NCBI GenBank assembly: GCA_900555715.1
Contig: USMC01000014.1
Coordinates: forward strand, 1-57,749
Length of the DNA: 57,749 nucleotides
Direction: 5' to 3'
Source: an uncultured Porphyromonadaceae bacterium
Lineage (GTDB): Bacteria > Bacteroidota > Bacteroidia > Bacteroidales > Muribaculaceae
The position numbers were made by a program, and so were the translations under genes. The notes beneath the pieces were generated by a model that searched no databases, was not told the origin of the DNA, and saw only the letters and a list, made by a program, of their open reading frames with translations. Below, one piece after another: positions 8,250 through 17,973 of the stretch (positions within the stretch are counted from its first letter, which is position 1; the number at the start of each line of letters is the position of its first letter).

Positions 8250-9460
8250 AACAAGCAAGTGATTATCTCCAGATAAACATGCTCGGCGACGACGAGCAGC
8301 AGAAACGTCTCGGGCGAGTGAGAGAAGGAATGCGTGCTGCCGGAATCGGCGCCGCGCTCATACGTTCGAACGCAAACATATATTACCTCACCGGCAGGGT
8401 ATTCCGCGGCTTCATCTACATAATGTCCGACGCCGAGGCTCCAGTCTATTTCGTGCGGCAGCCGTCCGGTCTGCACCATCGTCCCGGCGAGCTTGTGCAC
8501 CATATCCGCAAGCCCGAGGAAATAGCCCCGCTGCTTGCAGAAGACGGCATCGCCGTCGGAGCACCTGTGGCGCTGGAACTCGATGCCATGACATATAACG
8601 AAGCACGCCGACTTTGTACAGACTTCGGTTCGGAAGAGCCGCGAGGAAACATCTCGCCCGTACTGAGAAACGCCCGCGCTGTCAAGACAGCGGCGGAGCA
8701 GGCTGCGCTGCGACTGTCAGGCGAGAAGCAGACTATTGTCTACGAGCGCATTCCGCATCTCTACAAAGAAGGCATGTCCGACATAGAGCTTCAGATCGAA
8801 ATCGAGCGTGAATTGCGTCTGGAAGGCTGTCTGGGCATATTCCGGATATCCGGCGGCGACATGGAGCTCTATATGGGCAATGTCCTTACGGGAGAGAACG
8901 GAGATACCCCTTCGCCATACGATTTCGCCATGGGTGGAGCAGGAATCGATCCGTCGTTGCCTGTCGGTGCTGACGGAACGGTCATCCGCCCCGGATTTCC
9001 CGTCATGGTGGATATGAATGGCAATTTCACAGGATATATGACCGACATGACACGCTGCTTCTACAGCGGTGAGCTCAAGGAAGAGGCTCGGAAGGCAAAC
9101 GAGCTTTCCGCGGCTATCTGCGACGAACTTGCCGGCATGATGCGCCCGGGCGCAAAGGCTTCGGAGCTATACGCCAAAGCAGCAGCCATGGCGGAGGACG
9201 CTTCGATGGCAGATTACTTCATGGGGCACAGAAGTCATGCCGGATTCGTCGGACACGGTATAGGCATTGAGGTAAACGAGACTCCCGTGCTCGCTCCACG
9301 CTCGAAAGACATACTCCAGACCGGGAATGTCATTGCCGTAGAACCGAAATTCGTAATTCCAGGCATCGGTGCGGTCGGCGTGGAAAATACATATATAGTT
9401 ACTGACAAAGGCGGCGAGTGCATAACAAACGCACCCGTAGCTCCCGTGCAACTCGACTGA
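8246..9460 (+). CDS. M24 metallopeptidase (Xaa-Pro aminopeptidase-like)
   Basis: 404 residues with the creatinase/prolidase fold: an N-terminal domain to about residue 145, then the pita-bread catalytic domain. The five metal ligands of family M24 are visible: Asp in MVDMNGN, Asp in YMTDMTRCF, His in GFVGHGIGIEVNE, Glu in VIAVEPKF and Glu in VGVENTYIV. Such enzymes remove N-terminal residues from peptides with proline at position two. No signal peptide, so cytoplasmic. The gene overlaps the HAD gene by four bases and precedes the CCA enzyme by three, inside the rny-ompA run. Confidence 0.9.
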   Translation: MKQASDYLQINMLGDDEQQKRLGRVREGMRAAGIGAALIRSNANIYYLTGRVFRGFIYIMSDAEAPVYFVRQPSGLHHRPGELVHHIRKPEEIAPLLAEDGIAVGAPVALELDAMTYNEARRLCTDFGSEEPRGNISPVLRNARAVKTAAEQAALRLSGEKQTIVYERIPHLYKEGMSDIELQIEIERELRLEGCLGIFRISGGDMELYMGNVLTGENGDTPSPYDFAMGGAGIDPSLPVGADGTVIRPGFPVMVDMNGNFTGYMTDMTRCFYSGELKEEARKANELSAAICDELAGMMRPGAKASELYAKAAAMAEDASMADYFMGHRSHAGFVGHGIGIEVNETPVLAPRSKDILQTGNVIAVEPKFVIPGIGAVGVENTYIVTDKGGECITNAPVAPVQLD

Positions 9461-9463
9461 CAG

Positions 9464-10903
9464 ATGAATCTCAGGACAAAGCTCAAATCGAAGGTATTCA
9501 GAACCGTCGGCGACGCCGCCGATGCGCTCGGTCGCGAGTGCTATGTCGTCGGAGGATATGTAAGGGACCTGTTGTTGCACCGGCATTCAAAAGACATCGA
9601 TTTCGTCACCGTAGGCTCGGGAATAGAGCTTGCCGAGGCCGTTGCCAAGGCGCTCGGCAAGGGAACGCACATTGCCGTCTACCGCAGTTTCGGTACGGCT
9701 CAGGTGAGCCGCCGGCAGCTGGAGCTGGAGTTTGTCGGCGCACGCCGCGAGTCGTACAGCCACGACTCGCGCAACCCGGTTGTCGAAGACGGTACCCTCG
9801 ACGACGACCTCGCGCGCCGCGATTTTACCATCAACGCAATGGCGATACGCGTCAATGCCGACGCTTTCGGTGAACTCATCGACCGCTACGACGGACTCGG
9901 CGACCTCGACAGGCGCATCATCCGCACACCGCTCGACCCCGACATAACGTTCAGCGACGACCCGCTGCGCATGATGCGCGCTATCCGTTTCGCAACTCAG
10001 CTCGGTTTCGATATTTACCCGGAGACGCTCGACGCCATCACACGCAACGCCGACCGGATAGGCATCATCACCGCCGAGCGCATTAAGGACGAACTTTTCA
10101 AGATCATGGCGGCACCGCGCCCCTCGATAGGCTGGGAACTGCTTCAGCAGACCGGACTGCTCGACCGTATCCTCCCTGAGCTGGCACACATGAAGGGCAT
10201 AGAGGTGGTGAAGGGTCGTGGACATAAGGACAATTTCAAACACACCATGACAGTGCTCGACAGCGTTGCCGCTGCTTCCGACAATATATGGCTCCGCTGG
10301 GCGGCATTGCTCCACGACATCGGCAAGCCCGTCACAAAGCACTACGACCCCGAGCGCGGCTGGACTTTCCACAACCATAATTTCGTGGGCTCAAAGATGG
10401 TGAACACCATTTTCCGTCGCATGAAGTTTCCTTTAGGACAGGAAATGCGCTATGTGTCGAAGCTCGTAGAGCTTCACATGCGCCCTATAGCCCTTGTCGA
10501 GGACGAGGTGACCGACAGCGCCGTGCGCCGTCTCGCAAACTATGCCGAGGAAGACCTCGCCGACCTCATGATTCTTGCCCGCGCCGACATAACGAGCAAG
10601 GACGAGGCACGCAAGAGCCGCTATCTTGCCAATTTCGACATCGTCGAGCAGAAATTCCGCGACACTCATGCCAAAGACGTCGAGCGCAATCGGCGCAACC
10701 CTGTCGACGGCAATGAAATCATGGCGCTATTCGGGCTGCCTCAGTGTCCGGAAGTGGGGTATTTCGCCTCAAACCTCAAACAGGCTATCAAAGACTGCGA
10801 GATCGAAGACAATCGCGACGCAGCTTTTCACTACCTGATTAAACTTGCGGCGGAAAAAGGAATCAAACCTTTATACAATCCTTTCGTCACTCAACCACAA
10901 TGA
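9464..10903 (+). CDS. cca: CCA tRNA nucleotidyltransferase with HD domain
   Basis: 479 residues. The N-terminal class II nucleotidyltransferase domain carries GGYVRDLLL and the catalytic DIDFV pair (residues about 28-48), followed by the neck region RRDFTINAMAI that reads nucleobases. A C-terminal HD domain (LLHDIGKP) is present, as in many bacterial CCA enzymes and poly(A)-polymerase relatives. It adds or repairs the 3' CCA of tRNA. The alternative within the superfamily is a poly(A) polymerase; length and HD fusion favour the tRNA enzyme. Its stop overlaps the DUF4105 start. Confidence 0.92.
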   Translation: MNLRTKLKSKVFRTVGDAADALGRECYVVGGYVRDLLLHRHSKDIDFVTVGSGIELAEAVAKALGKGTHIAVYRSFGTAQVSRRQLELEFVGARRESYSHDSRNPVVEDGTLDDDLARRDFTINAMAIRVNADAFGELIDRYDGLGDLDRRIIRTPLDPDITFSDDPLRMMRAIRFATQLGFDIYPETLDAITRNADRIGIITAERIKDELFKIMAAPRPSIGWELLQQTGLLDRILPELAHMKGIEVVKGRGHKDNFKHTMTVLDSVAAASDNIWLRWAALLHDIGKPVTKHYDPERGWTFHNHNFVGSKMVNTIFRRMKFPLGQEMRYVSKLVELHMRPIALVEDEVTDSAVRRLANYAEEDLADLMILARADITSKDEARKSRYLANFDIVEQKFRDTHAKDVERNRRNPVDGNEIMALFGLPQCPEVGYFASNLKQAIKDCEIEDNRDAAFHYLIKLAAEKGIKPLYNPFVTQPQ

Positions 10904-12063
10904 AACGTCTGCTTCTGTCATTCTTCATCGCACTTGCGGCACTCGCCGCGGGAGCTATGCCGCGTGTTTTCATTGTAAATGTTTACCCCGGGAACATCAT
11001 CTACGAGCTTGAGGGACACACGGCGCTTGTCGTTGCCGACAGCCTGAGTTCCACGGCATACAACTGGGGAGTGTTCGATTTCAAGTCGCCTAACTTCATC
11101 GGGCGATTTGTCAAAGGAGAAACCGACTATATGCTCGCCGCATATCCTTTCGTCTATTTTCAGGCGGAATATGAAAGTCAGGGACGCCGCATGGTGGCGC
11201 ACGAAATAGATCTTGACAGCGCGCAGACGGCGCGCCTGGAGCAGTACCTGCTGACGAACCTTCAGCCGCAGAACCGTGTCTACCGCTACAACTATGTCAA
11301 AGACAACTGTGCTACCCGACCGCTTGATATGGTCGAGGCGGCTCTCGGTGACTCTGTCAAGCTCGCGCCGGCGCCTTTCGAGTCGCAGCCCCTCTCAGTG
11401 CCTACCTACCGCAACGTCATGCGTCGCTACCACGCCAACTATCCGTGGTATCAGTTCGGCATCGACCTCGCCCTCGGCTCCGGCATCGACGGACCCATCG
11501 GTCGACGGCAGATGGCATTCGCTCCCGCCGAACTCGATGGTATGCTCGACGGCGCTACCGTCGGAGGACGTCAGCTCGTCAAGAACTCATTTGTTGTTGT
11601 CGACACTCCTGCCGATGCTGTTCCCGACGGTCCGACACCCTGGTTTCTGTCGCCGCTGTTTGTGTGCTGGCTTTTCCTTGCCGTCGCAGTAGGAGTGACT
11701 GTCTATGGAAGAAAGCACCGCCGCCCGATGAAAGGATTCGATGCCATGTGGTTCACCGTTCTTGGTCTGACAGGATGTCTGCTCACGTTCCTCATCTTTG
11801 TGTCGGTCCACGAAGCGACGTCGCCGAACTATCTTTATATATGGCTCAATCCTCTGTGCCTGCTTGTGCCTGCGCTATCGTGGGTGCGCTCAGCGCAAAA
11901 GATATTGAGAATATATTTCGCAGCCTGCGGTGCCGCGCTCGTTCTCATGCTCGCGCTGTGGTGGTGGATACCCCAGTCGGCAAACCCCGCCTTCTTCCCC
12001 CTCATCATTGCTACGGTCGTACGTTGCTGTGCGAGGGCATTTCCCGCATTGTCAAAGAAATAA
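10900..12063 (+). CDS. DUF4105 membrane protein (Lnb N-terminal periplasmic domain)
   Basis: 387 residues: a signal peptide or anchor (LLLSFFIALAALAAGAMP), a periplasmic alpha/beta domain of about 220 residues with the family features GHTALVV, YNWGVFDF and YNYVKDNCATRPLD, then four hydrophobic segments from about residue 250 to the end. The conserved His and Cys are candidate catalytic residues of a papain-like fold. Bacteroidota nearly always carry such a protein, but its substrate is not known to me. It overlaps cca by four bases and is followed 27 bases later by the OmpA gene. Confidence 0.85.
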   Translation: MKRLLLSFFIALAALAAGAMPRVFIVNVYPGNIIYELEGHTALVVADSLSSTAYNWGVFDFKSPNFIGRFVKGETDYMLAAYPFVYFQAEYESQGRRMVAHEIDLDSAQTARLEQYLLTNLQPQNRVYRYNYVKDNCATRPLDMVEAALGDSVKLAPAPFESQPLSVPTYRNVMRRYHANYPWYQFGIDLALGSGIDGPIGRRQMAFAPAELDGMLDGATVGGRQLVKNSFVVVDTPADAVPDGPTPWFLSPLFVCWLFLAVAVGVTVYGRKHRRPMKGFDAMWFTVLGLTGCLLTFLIFVSVHEATSPNYLYIWLNPLCLLVPALSWVRSAQKILRIYFAACGAALVLMLALWWWIPQSANPAFFPLIIATVVRCCARAFPALSKK

Positions 12064-12090
12064 TATAAACATAATCAATATAGAACAGTT

Positions 12091-12960
12091 ATGAACACTA
12101 AACTAATCGCACTCATTTCTGGCGGAGCGCTCCTATGCGCCTCCCTCACCGGCTGTGTTGCCAAGAAGGACTATCAGGCTCTCCAGTCGAAGCACGAGCA
12201 GCTTACCAAAGACTATAACGACCTGCTTGAGAACTATCACAAAAGCTCGTCGAAAGCACAGACCATTGAAGCTCTCCTCGAACAGGAGCGCCGCAACAAC
12301 AAGGAACTCAAGGACAGTTACGCAAGCCTCCAGACCTCTCTCGATAAGAGTCTTACGAACAATGCTCAAGGTAGCGTAAACATCGAGAAGCTTGTCGACC
12401 AGATCAATGCCTCAAACAAGTATATCCAGCAGCTTGTGAATGCCAAGAGCAAGTCCGACTCGCTCAACCTCACCCTCGTGACGAACCTCACGCGTTCGCT
12501 CACGCCCTCGGAGACCGATGAAGTCAATGTCAAGGTGCTCAAAGGTGTTGTTTACATCTCTCTTGCCGACAATATGCTCTTCAAGTCGGGCAGCTACGAG
12601 GTCAACGATCGCGCTATGCAGACACTTGGCAAAATCGCCAAAATCATCAGGGACTACAGCGACTATGATGTCCTCGTAGAGGGCAATACCGACGACGTAC
12701 GCCTGATGTCGCGCCAGGACCTCAAGGACAACTGGGATCTCTCCGCTCTCCGCGCCACATCTATTGTCCGCATTCTTCAGAACGACTTCGGCGTGAATCC
12801 CTCGCGCCTGACAGCTGGCGGTCGCGGCGAATACAACCCCATCGCCGACAACAGCACTGAAATCGGACGCCAGCGCAACCGCCGCACCGAAATCATCATC
12901 ACTCCCAAGCTCGATCAGTTCCTCGACCTCATCGACAAGGCCCCCGAGGAGAACAACTGA
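12091..12960 (+). CDS. OmpA-family peptidoglycan-binding lipoprotein
   Basis: 289 residues. Signal peptide with lipobox (SLTGC, Cys22), a coiled coil of about 100 residues (QALQSKHEQLTKDYNDLLE onward), then a C-terminal OmpA/MotB domain (residues about 150-270) with VLVEGNTDDV, DLSALRATSIV and RQRNRRTEI, which bind diaminopimelate of peptidoglycan. The architecture suggests an outer-membrane lipoprotein tethering the envelope to the wall through a coiled-coil stalk. It is the last gene of the plus-strand run and is followed by a strong terminator. Confidence 0.9.
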   Translation: MNTKLIALISGGALLCASLTGCVAKKDYQALQSKHEQLTKDYNDLLENYHKSSSKAQTIEALLEQERRNNKELKDSYASLQTSLDKSLTNNAQGSVNIEKLVDQINASNKYIQQLVNAKSKSDSLNLTLVTNLTRSLTPSETDEVNVKVLKGVVYISLADNMLFKSGSYEVNDRAMQTLGKIAKIIRDYSDYDVLVEGNTDDVRLMSRQDLKDNWDLSALRATSIVRILQNDFGVNPSRLTAGGRGEYNPIADNSTEIGRQRNRRTEIIITPKLDQFLDLIDKAPEENN

Positions 12961-12982
12961 TAACATCCGAACATAACAACGA

Positions 12983-13015
12983 AGAGACCGCTCCCGTCCG
13001 GAAGCGGTCTCTTTG
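12983..13015 (+). terminator. Strong intrinsic terminator, shared by converging operons
   Basis: Perfect 10-bp stem AGAGACCGCT (12983-12992) / AGCGGTCTCT (13003-13012) with a 10-base loop, followed on the plus strand by TTGTT. It lies in the 78 bases between the OmpA gene and the converging end of the mannan operon and probably serves both, although the T-tract is poor in either direction. Confidence 0.8.
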
Positions 13016-13038
13016 TTAAAACAACAATACTATCGTTT

Positions 13039-14241
13039 TCAGCCGTTGTGTGATGTGAGCACGGATGCTCCTTCGAGGCACATGCGGGCGTTGTGATACG
13101 GGCATTTCCAGAATCCGGCCTTGTCGTCGCGGCGGTTGGCAGTGCCGTCGGGCAGGCGGCTCCAGAACCATTCGCCGCCGTTGTGGTCGACGATGTTCTC
13201 GTCGATATACTGCCATGATTCCTGCGCCTTGTCCCAGAATGCGGCGAGCCCGTGGCGGTCGGCGAGGTATAGCTGTCCGACGACGTTCTCCGCCTGCACC
13301 CACCAGTGCTTCTCGTTGTCGTAGCGCCCGGAGGCGTGGCGTTCGTAGATCATGGAGCCGTCGGCGCAGCGCCCCTGCAGGGCGGCGAGGGCGAGGTGCT
13401 GCGCCACTTCTTTCGTTCGGGCGATGAGTGCTCCGTCGCCTGTTGTTTCAGCGGCTTCGAGCATGAGCCATGATGCCTCGATGTCGTGCCCGTAGGAAAT
13501 GTCGCCGTCGACGCGGCGCATGTCGTCGTCGAAGAATAGTCCCATGTGGTGTGTCTGCGGATCGACGATGACGTCGTTGAACAGGCTCAGCAGCGACGAT
13601 GTAGCTTCGAGACATTCCTCGGTACGCCACACGCGCAGAAGGTTGGTGTATGCTTCGAGGATGTGCAGATGCGTGTTCATTGTCTTGCTGGAGTTGAGAT
13701 CCTTGTCGCTCAGGCGCATGTCGGAAATGGGCTGCCAGTCGCGTGTGGCGGCTTCGAGATACCCTCCGCGCACTCTGTCGCGGCTGTGGCTCTCAATGCA
13801 CCGGAAAAGCTCAACAGCAGCGTCGAGCGCCCTCGCGTCAGGACTCATCCGGCAGTACTCCGCCAGCCCGTAGATGGTGAAGGCGATGGCATAGAACTGT
13901 TTCTTGGTGTCGGCAGGTGTTCCGTCGGCATGTATCGCCCAGTAGACGCCTCCGTATTCACGGTCGATGAAATGACTGAGCACGTAGTCGAGCTGTCGTG
14001 ATGCGGCGGCGCGATATACGTCATCGCCGAGGATGCGCGCGGCGGCTGAGAGGGTCCACAGGATGCGTGCGTTGAGGATAGCCCCGCGGTCGGCACCGGC
14101 ATCGAGAACGTCGTTGCCGTCGCGCCTGCCGTAGAAGCCGCCGTCGGGATCTGACATCTTGCCGAGCCAGTATGGCAGGATGTTATAGGTAAGATTGGTT
14201 ATGAGGGATTCGGCGAAGGCTCGCCGCTGTTCTTTTTTCAT
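13039..14241 (-). CDS. Cellobiose/mannobiose 2-epimerase (AGE family)
   Basis: 400-residue (alpha/alpha)6-barrel epimerase. The catalytic histidines of cellobiose 2-epimerases are in place: His191/193 in NTHLHILEAY, His252 in SYGHDIEASW and His383 in CPYHNARMC. The enzyme turns the reducing-end mannose of beta-1,4-mannobiose into glucose, giving mannosyl-glucose for the GH130 phosphorylase two genes upstream. In Bacteroides fragilis the same epimerase, symporter, GH130 and GH26 genes form a characterised mannan cluster. No signal peptide, as expected for a cytoplasmic step. Last gene of the operon; the start is 2 bases beyond the symporter stop. Plain N-acylglucosamine epimerase activity is the less likely alternative. 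Confidence 0.92.
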   Translation of the reverse strand: MKKEQRRAFAESLITNLTYNILPYWLGKMSDPDGGFYGRRDGNDVLDAGADRGAILNARILWTLSAAARILGDDVYRAAASRQLDYVLSHFIDREYGGVYWAIHADGTPADTKKQFYAIAFTIYGLAEYCRMSPDARALDAAVELFRCIESHSRDRVRGGYLEAATRDWQPISDMRLSDKDLNSSKTMNTHLHILEAYTNLLRVWRTEECLEATSSLLSLFNDVIVDPQTHHMGLFFDDDMRRVDGDISYGHDIEASWLMLEAAETTGDGALIARTKEVAQHLALAALQGRCADGSMIYERHASGRYDNEKHWWVQAENVVGQLYLADRHGLAAFWDKAQESWQYIDENIVDHNGGEWFWSRLPDGTANRRDDKAGFWKCPYHNARMCLEGASVLTSHNG

Positions 14242-14243
14242 TG

Positions 14244-15691
14244 TCAGTTATTGATATTGTCGAAGTTTTCCGCAATGTCTTCCGCTTCCTGCGTTGCCGC
14301 AGATGCTTCGGCGCGGCTTTGTTTGAGGCTTGCGGCGATGCGTTCCACTTCTTCTGTCGTCAGAGGATAGAACCATACGATGATGACGGCGAGGGCTGCG
14401 ACAGCGGCAGGAATGAAGGTCATAAGCGTCCACAGGCAGTTTATAGCCGACTGAGGCTGTATTGCCGCCGCAGCGTCGGTGCCGGTGACGTATCCGCAGG
14501 CGCTAAGGAGCCACAGCACAGCCGCGCCGCCTATGGCGCCCCCGAATTTCTGAGCCATCGAAGACGAAGAGAATATCAGACCTGTCGATGCTGTGCGGAA
14601 GCGGTGTTCGCTGTAGTCTGCCACGTCGGCATACATCGACCATACGAGCGGCGACATGATGCCCGTGAGCACGGAGATGACGATCTGGAACAGGAGCATC
14701 AGCAGGTAGCCCGTCGGACTGAGCGGCAGGAAGAAGAAACTATGCTCAGCACTATCAGCAGCGCGTTTACCATGATGAATGTCGGCTTTTTGCCCAGGCG
14801 TGCCGCTATGGGAACTGTGATGGCGACGCCGAGCATGTTGGCAATCTCGCCTATGCTCAGGAAGAGACCGGAGTAGAAGAGTACGGATATGCCGAAAAGC
14901 CACATATTAGCGTCCGCACCGATGACGTTGGCAAAGAAGTATGCCACGGTGGCGCCGCGGACGGTGTTGAAGAGGTTGAAGCACAGTCCGGCGCCGATGA
15001 GGAGCCACCACGGGCGGTTGTGCAGCAGTGCCTTGAAGTCGTTGCCTATGCTGACGACGCTCTTTGTACGCACCACTTCACGCGTCATCGAGAAGCAGAG
15101 CAGGAACAGCAGCAGGCAGGCGCAGGCAATGACGCACATTGCCATCTGCCAGCTTGTCGTGGCAGTCATGCCCATATAGCTGCTGAAAAGTTCGCAGAGG
15201 GGCTCCCACGACGCCAGGGCGATGAACGAGCCGCCGTAGGCGAAGAACATGCGGTAGGAGGAGAAGACCGTTTTCTCGCCGGGCGAGTCGGTCATCACGC
15301 CGAGCATGGCGCCGTAGGGCACGTTGATACCGGTGTAGACCGTCATCATCAGGAGATAGGTGATGTATGCCCACACGAGTTTCCCGGCGTAGGCGAAGTC
15401 GGGAGTGGTGAACAGGAGAACGCCGCAGATGGCGAAGGGTATGCAGAACCACAGCAGATAGGGACGGTACTTGCCCATGCGCGTGTTTGTCCGGTCTGCC
15501 ATGATGCCCATCATAGGATCGGAGACGGCGTCCCATATACGGGTCACCATCACGAGGATGCCGGCGTCGAAAAGCCGGAGACCGAAGATGTCCGAGTAGA
15601 AGAAGGGCAGGTAGTAGCTGAAGATTTTCCAGAACATCGACGACGCCATGTCGCCGAAGCCGTAGCCTATTTTATGCTTTAGTGATGCCAT
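14244..15691 (-). pseudogene. GPH-family mannobiose/oligosaccharide symporter, frameshifted
   Basis: Two overlapping frames together make one sodium/proton:sugar symporter of about 480 residues, the usual family length. The first frame (15691-14699) covers the N-terminal 310 or so residues, beginning LKHKIGYGFGDMASSMFWK, a typical GPH start. It then reads into an unrelated tail and stops. The second frame resumes at SFFFLPLSPTGYLLM and continues through GLIFSSSSMAQKFGGAIGG to the stop at 14244. The junction is at plus-strand 14731-14741 (reverse strand ATAGTTTCTTCTTCC), where one added base, for example a fourth T, restores the frame. The protein should carry disaccharide across the inner membrane between periplasmic mannanase and cytoplasmic epimerase. 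A consensus error is as plausible as a true mutation. Confidence 0.85.
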
Positions 15692-15712
15692 GATTCTGCA
15701 AATATAGTGTTT

Positions 15713-16891
15713 TTATCTGATACCGTACGCCAGGTTTGCGTCAATCAGCCTGTTGAGTGTGCGGACCGATTCAGATGTCGACAGTCCGTCCTGCGGAGTG
15801 TTCATGCAGTAGTCGACGAGCTGGTCGACTGTGGATGTGGCGACATGCAGGCGGGTGTCGGACGATGCGTAGTAGATGAACACTTTTCCGTCCGGATCGG
15901 CAATCCAGCCGTTGCAGAAGAGCACGTTCATCACGTCGCCCATATATTCCTCTCCCACAGGCGCCATGAAGTATCCTCCGGGCGATGCTATTTTCTTCCA
16001 CGGCTCGTCGAGGGCGGTCATGTAGAGGTAGAGCACATAGCGGAGCCCCGAAGCGCATGCGCGCACGCCGTGGGCGAGATGCAGCCAGCCTTTCGGTGTG
16101 CGGATGGGGTGCGGACCCTCGCCGTTCTTCACTTCCTTGATGGTGTGATAATAGCGGGCGTCGATGATTATTTCCTCGCCTATTTCGGCATGTGTCATGT
16201 CGTCGACGAGCGCCCAGCCGATGCCGCCGCCGTTGCCGGTGTCGATAAATCCGTCCTGCGGACGTGTGTAGAGCGCATATTTGCCGTTTACAAACTCCGG
16301 ATGCAGGACGACGTTACGCTGCTGGCTCTTGCTGACAAGGTCGGGCAGGCGTTCCCAGTCGACGAGGTTTTTCGTCCTGGCGATGCCGCATTTGGCAGTG
16401 GCGGCGGAAAGGTCGCCGGGGCAGCTGTCGTCGTGGCGTTCGGCGCAGAAGAGTCCGTAGATATATCCGTCCTCATGCGCGGTGAGGCGCATGTCGTAGA
16501 TATTGGTAGCGGGGACGATGTCGTCGGGCATTGTCACGGGACGTTCCCAGAAGCGGAAGTTGTCGATTCCGTTGGGGCTTTCGGCGATGGCGAAGAACGA
16601 TTTGCGGTCGCTGCCTTCGACTCGCACCATGACGATGTATTTGCCCTGCCATTTCATAGCTCCGGCGTTGAGGGTTGCGTTGACGCCTATACGCTCCATG
16701 AACCATGGATTTGTGGCGGGGTTGAAGTCGTATTTCCAGAACGGCGGTATGCTTTCGGCGGTTATGACGGGATGCACATAGCGGTTGTAGACACCGTTGC
16801 CCTCGATAGGTGTGTTTTTGCGCGAGATAAATTTCTCGTAAGCGTCGATGACTGCTTTTTTGCGTGTCTCGAAAATATCCTTGTTGTTCAT
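15713..16891 (-). CDS. GH130 mannosylglucose phosphorylase
   Basis: 392 residues, five-bladed beta-propeller family GH130 (subfamily 1 by context). The probable catalytic Asp is Asp133 in NIYDMRLTAHED. Other family marks are NATLNAGAMKW, YTRPQDGFIDTGNGGGIGW and HTIKEVKNGEGPHPI. The enzyme phosphorolyses beta-1,4-mannosyl-glucose to mannose-1-phosphate and glucose, the energy-saving last step of the mannan pathway. Its start overlaps the stop of the upstream GH26 gene by four bases. No signal peptide. A mannooligosaccharide phosphorylase (GH130_2) is possible, but pairing with the epimerase favours mannosylglucose. Confidence 0.93.
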   Translation of the reverse strand: MNNKDIFETRKKAVIDAYEKFISRKNTPIEGNGVYNRYVHPVITAESIPPFWKYDFNPATNPWFMERIGVNATLNAGAMKWQGKYIVMVRVEGSDRKSFFAIAESPNGIDNFRFWERPVTMPDDIVPATNIYDMRLTAHEDGYIYGLFCAERHDDSCPGDLSAATAKCGIARTKNLVDWERLPDLVSKSQQRNVVLHPEFVNGKYALYTRPQDGFIDTGNGGGIGWALVDDMTHAEIGEEIIIDARYYHTIKEVKNGEGPHPIRTPKGWLHLAHGVRACASGLRYVLYLYMTALDEPWKKIASPGGYFMAPVGEEYMGDVMNVLFCNGWIADPDGKVFIYYASSDTRLHVATSTVDQLVDYCMNTPQDGLSTSESVRTLNRLIDANLAYGIR

Positions 16892-17973
16892 TTTACGAAT
16901 ACTGTTGTCGGGTTGTCGTGAAATTTTTTGAAATCGTCCTGAGCCGGATGTCCGGGATAGGGCGCGTAGAAATGCTTTTCATTGTTGTGTGCGTTGCGCC
17001 ACACGGTGACGTATGCCACGGGATATTTCCCGATGAGCGGCAGGAGTACGCGGGTGTACCAGTCGGGTATGACGATCGACTCGCATCCTGTCTCGGTGAA
17101 TGCCGCAGTCTTGCCTCGTGCGGCGGCTTCAGCTACGGCTGTGGCGATAGTCGACTCGGCATCGCGGATATATTCTTCCGTGCCTTCTTCGCCACCGAAG
17201 TGGTAGACGTCGGCGCCGAGAATGTCGACGTAGTCGTCGCCCGGATAGCGCTCCATGTATTTTTCGGCAGTCTCGCAGCGGTCGGGTGAATAAGCCCATA
17301 CGATGTTGTCGATGCCATGACGGTCGAAATTGTCGCGCATGATTGTCCAGAGCTTGCGGTAGTCGTCGACGGAGCAGTTGTCGCGTCCCCACCAGAACCA
17401 CGAGCCAGTGTGCTCATGCCACGGGCGGAAGATGACGCCTATACGGCTGCCGTCGTCGCGAGTGAGCGACTGGAAGAATGCGGCGAGCTTGTCGAGGGCG
17501 GCGTTGTATGCAGCTATGCCTTCAGGAGTGTTCACCATACGGCTCACAACCATGGAGTCGGCGGTCTGCCAGCTGTCCAGATGCGTCACGGGATCCCAGA
17601 GATGCCAGCTGAATGTGTTTATGCCTCCGCGGGCGTCCTGAGCCTTCACTTCGGCTCTCATGCGGTCGAAAGGCACGCCGTCGAGGTTGTTGACGGAGTC
17701 GCTTTCCATCGCTCCGAGGTCCCAGCTCATCACGGCAGGATATTCTCCCGCGGTTTCGAGGACGTCGGAGCGTCCTTCGTCGCCGCGCCATGTATGTCCG
17801 TAGACGAGGTCGTCATGATGTCCGAAGAGCACTTTCCCTTCGGAAGCCGTCGCTGCAAGACGCTCTTTAAGTTGCTGTGCCGGTGTGGCGGCATCGCCGG
17901 TGTCTTTCTTCTGTGAGCACGACGTGACGGCGATCGCCGCGGCGAGTATCAGGGTGAGATGTCTGGCTTTCAT
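16888..17973 (-). CDS. GH26 beta-mannanase lipoprotein (short form)
   Basis: 361 residues with a lipoprotein signal peptide (AIAVTSC, Cys19) and a single GH26 (beta/alpha)8 barrel. The acid/base is Glu187 in FRPWHEHTGSWFWWG and the nucleophile is Glu294 in AFTETGCES. The spacing is normal for the family. It hydrolyses internal beta-1,4-mannosyl bonds, and its close resemblance to the B. fragilis mannanase of the epimerase pathway suggests mannobiose as the main product. It overlaps the upstream GH26 gene and the downstream GH130 gene by four bases each, so translation is probably coupled. Confidence 0.93.
   Translation of the reverse strand: MKARHLTLILAAAIAVTSCSQKKDTGDAATPAQQLKERLAATASEGKVLFGHHDDLVYGHTWRGDEGRSDVLETAGEYPAVMSWDLGAMESDSVNNLDGVPFDRMRAEVKAQDARGGINTFSWHLWDPVTHLDSWQTADSMVVSRMVNTPEGIAAYNAALDKLAAFFQSLTRDDGSRIGVIFRPWHEHTGSWFWWGRDNCSVDDYRKLWTIMRDNFDRHGIDNIVWAYSPDRCETAEKYMERYPGDDYVDILGADVYHFGGEEGTEEYIRDAESTIATAVAEAAARGKTAAFTETGCESIVIPDWYTRVLLPLIGKYPVAYVTVWRNAHNNEKHFYAPYPGHPAQDDFKKFHDNPTTVFVK

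Noticed and set aside
13039..14241. N-acetylglucosamine 2-epimerase for sialic acid use
   Set aside because: Operon partners are mannan enzymes, and the three histidines match the cellobiose/mannobiose 2-epimerase pattern.
14731..14741. Programmed ribosomal frameshift in the symporter gene
   Set aside because: No heptameric slippery site and no downstream stimulatory structure; GPH transporters are not known to use frameshifting.
15707..17916. Long plus-strand frames opposite the GH130 and GH26 genes
   Set aside because: Valine/aspartate-rich nonsense translations that mirror the codon bias of the minus-strand genes; no promoter or domain.
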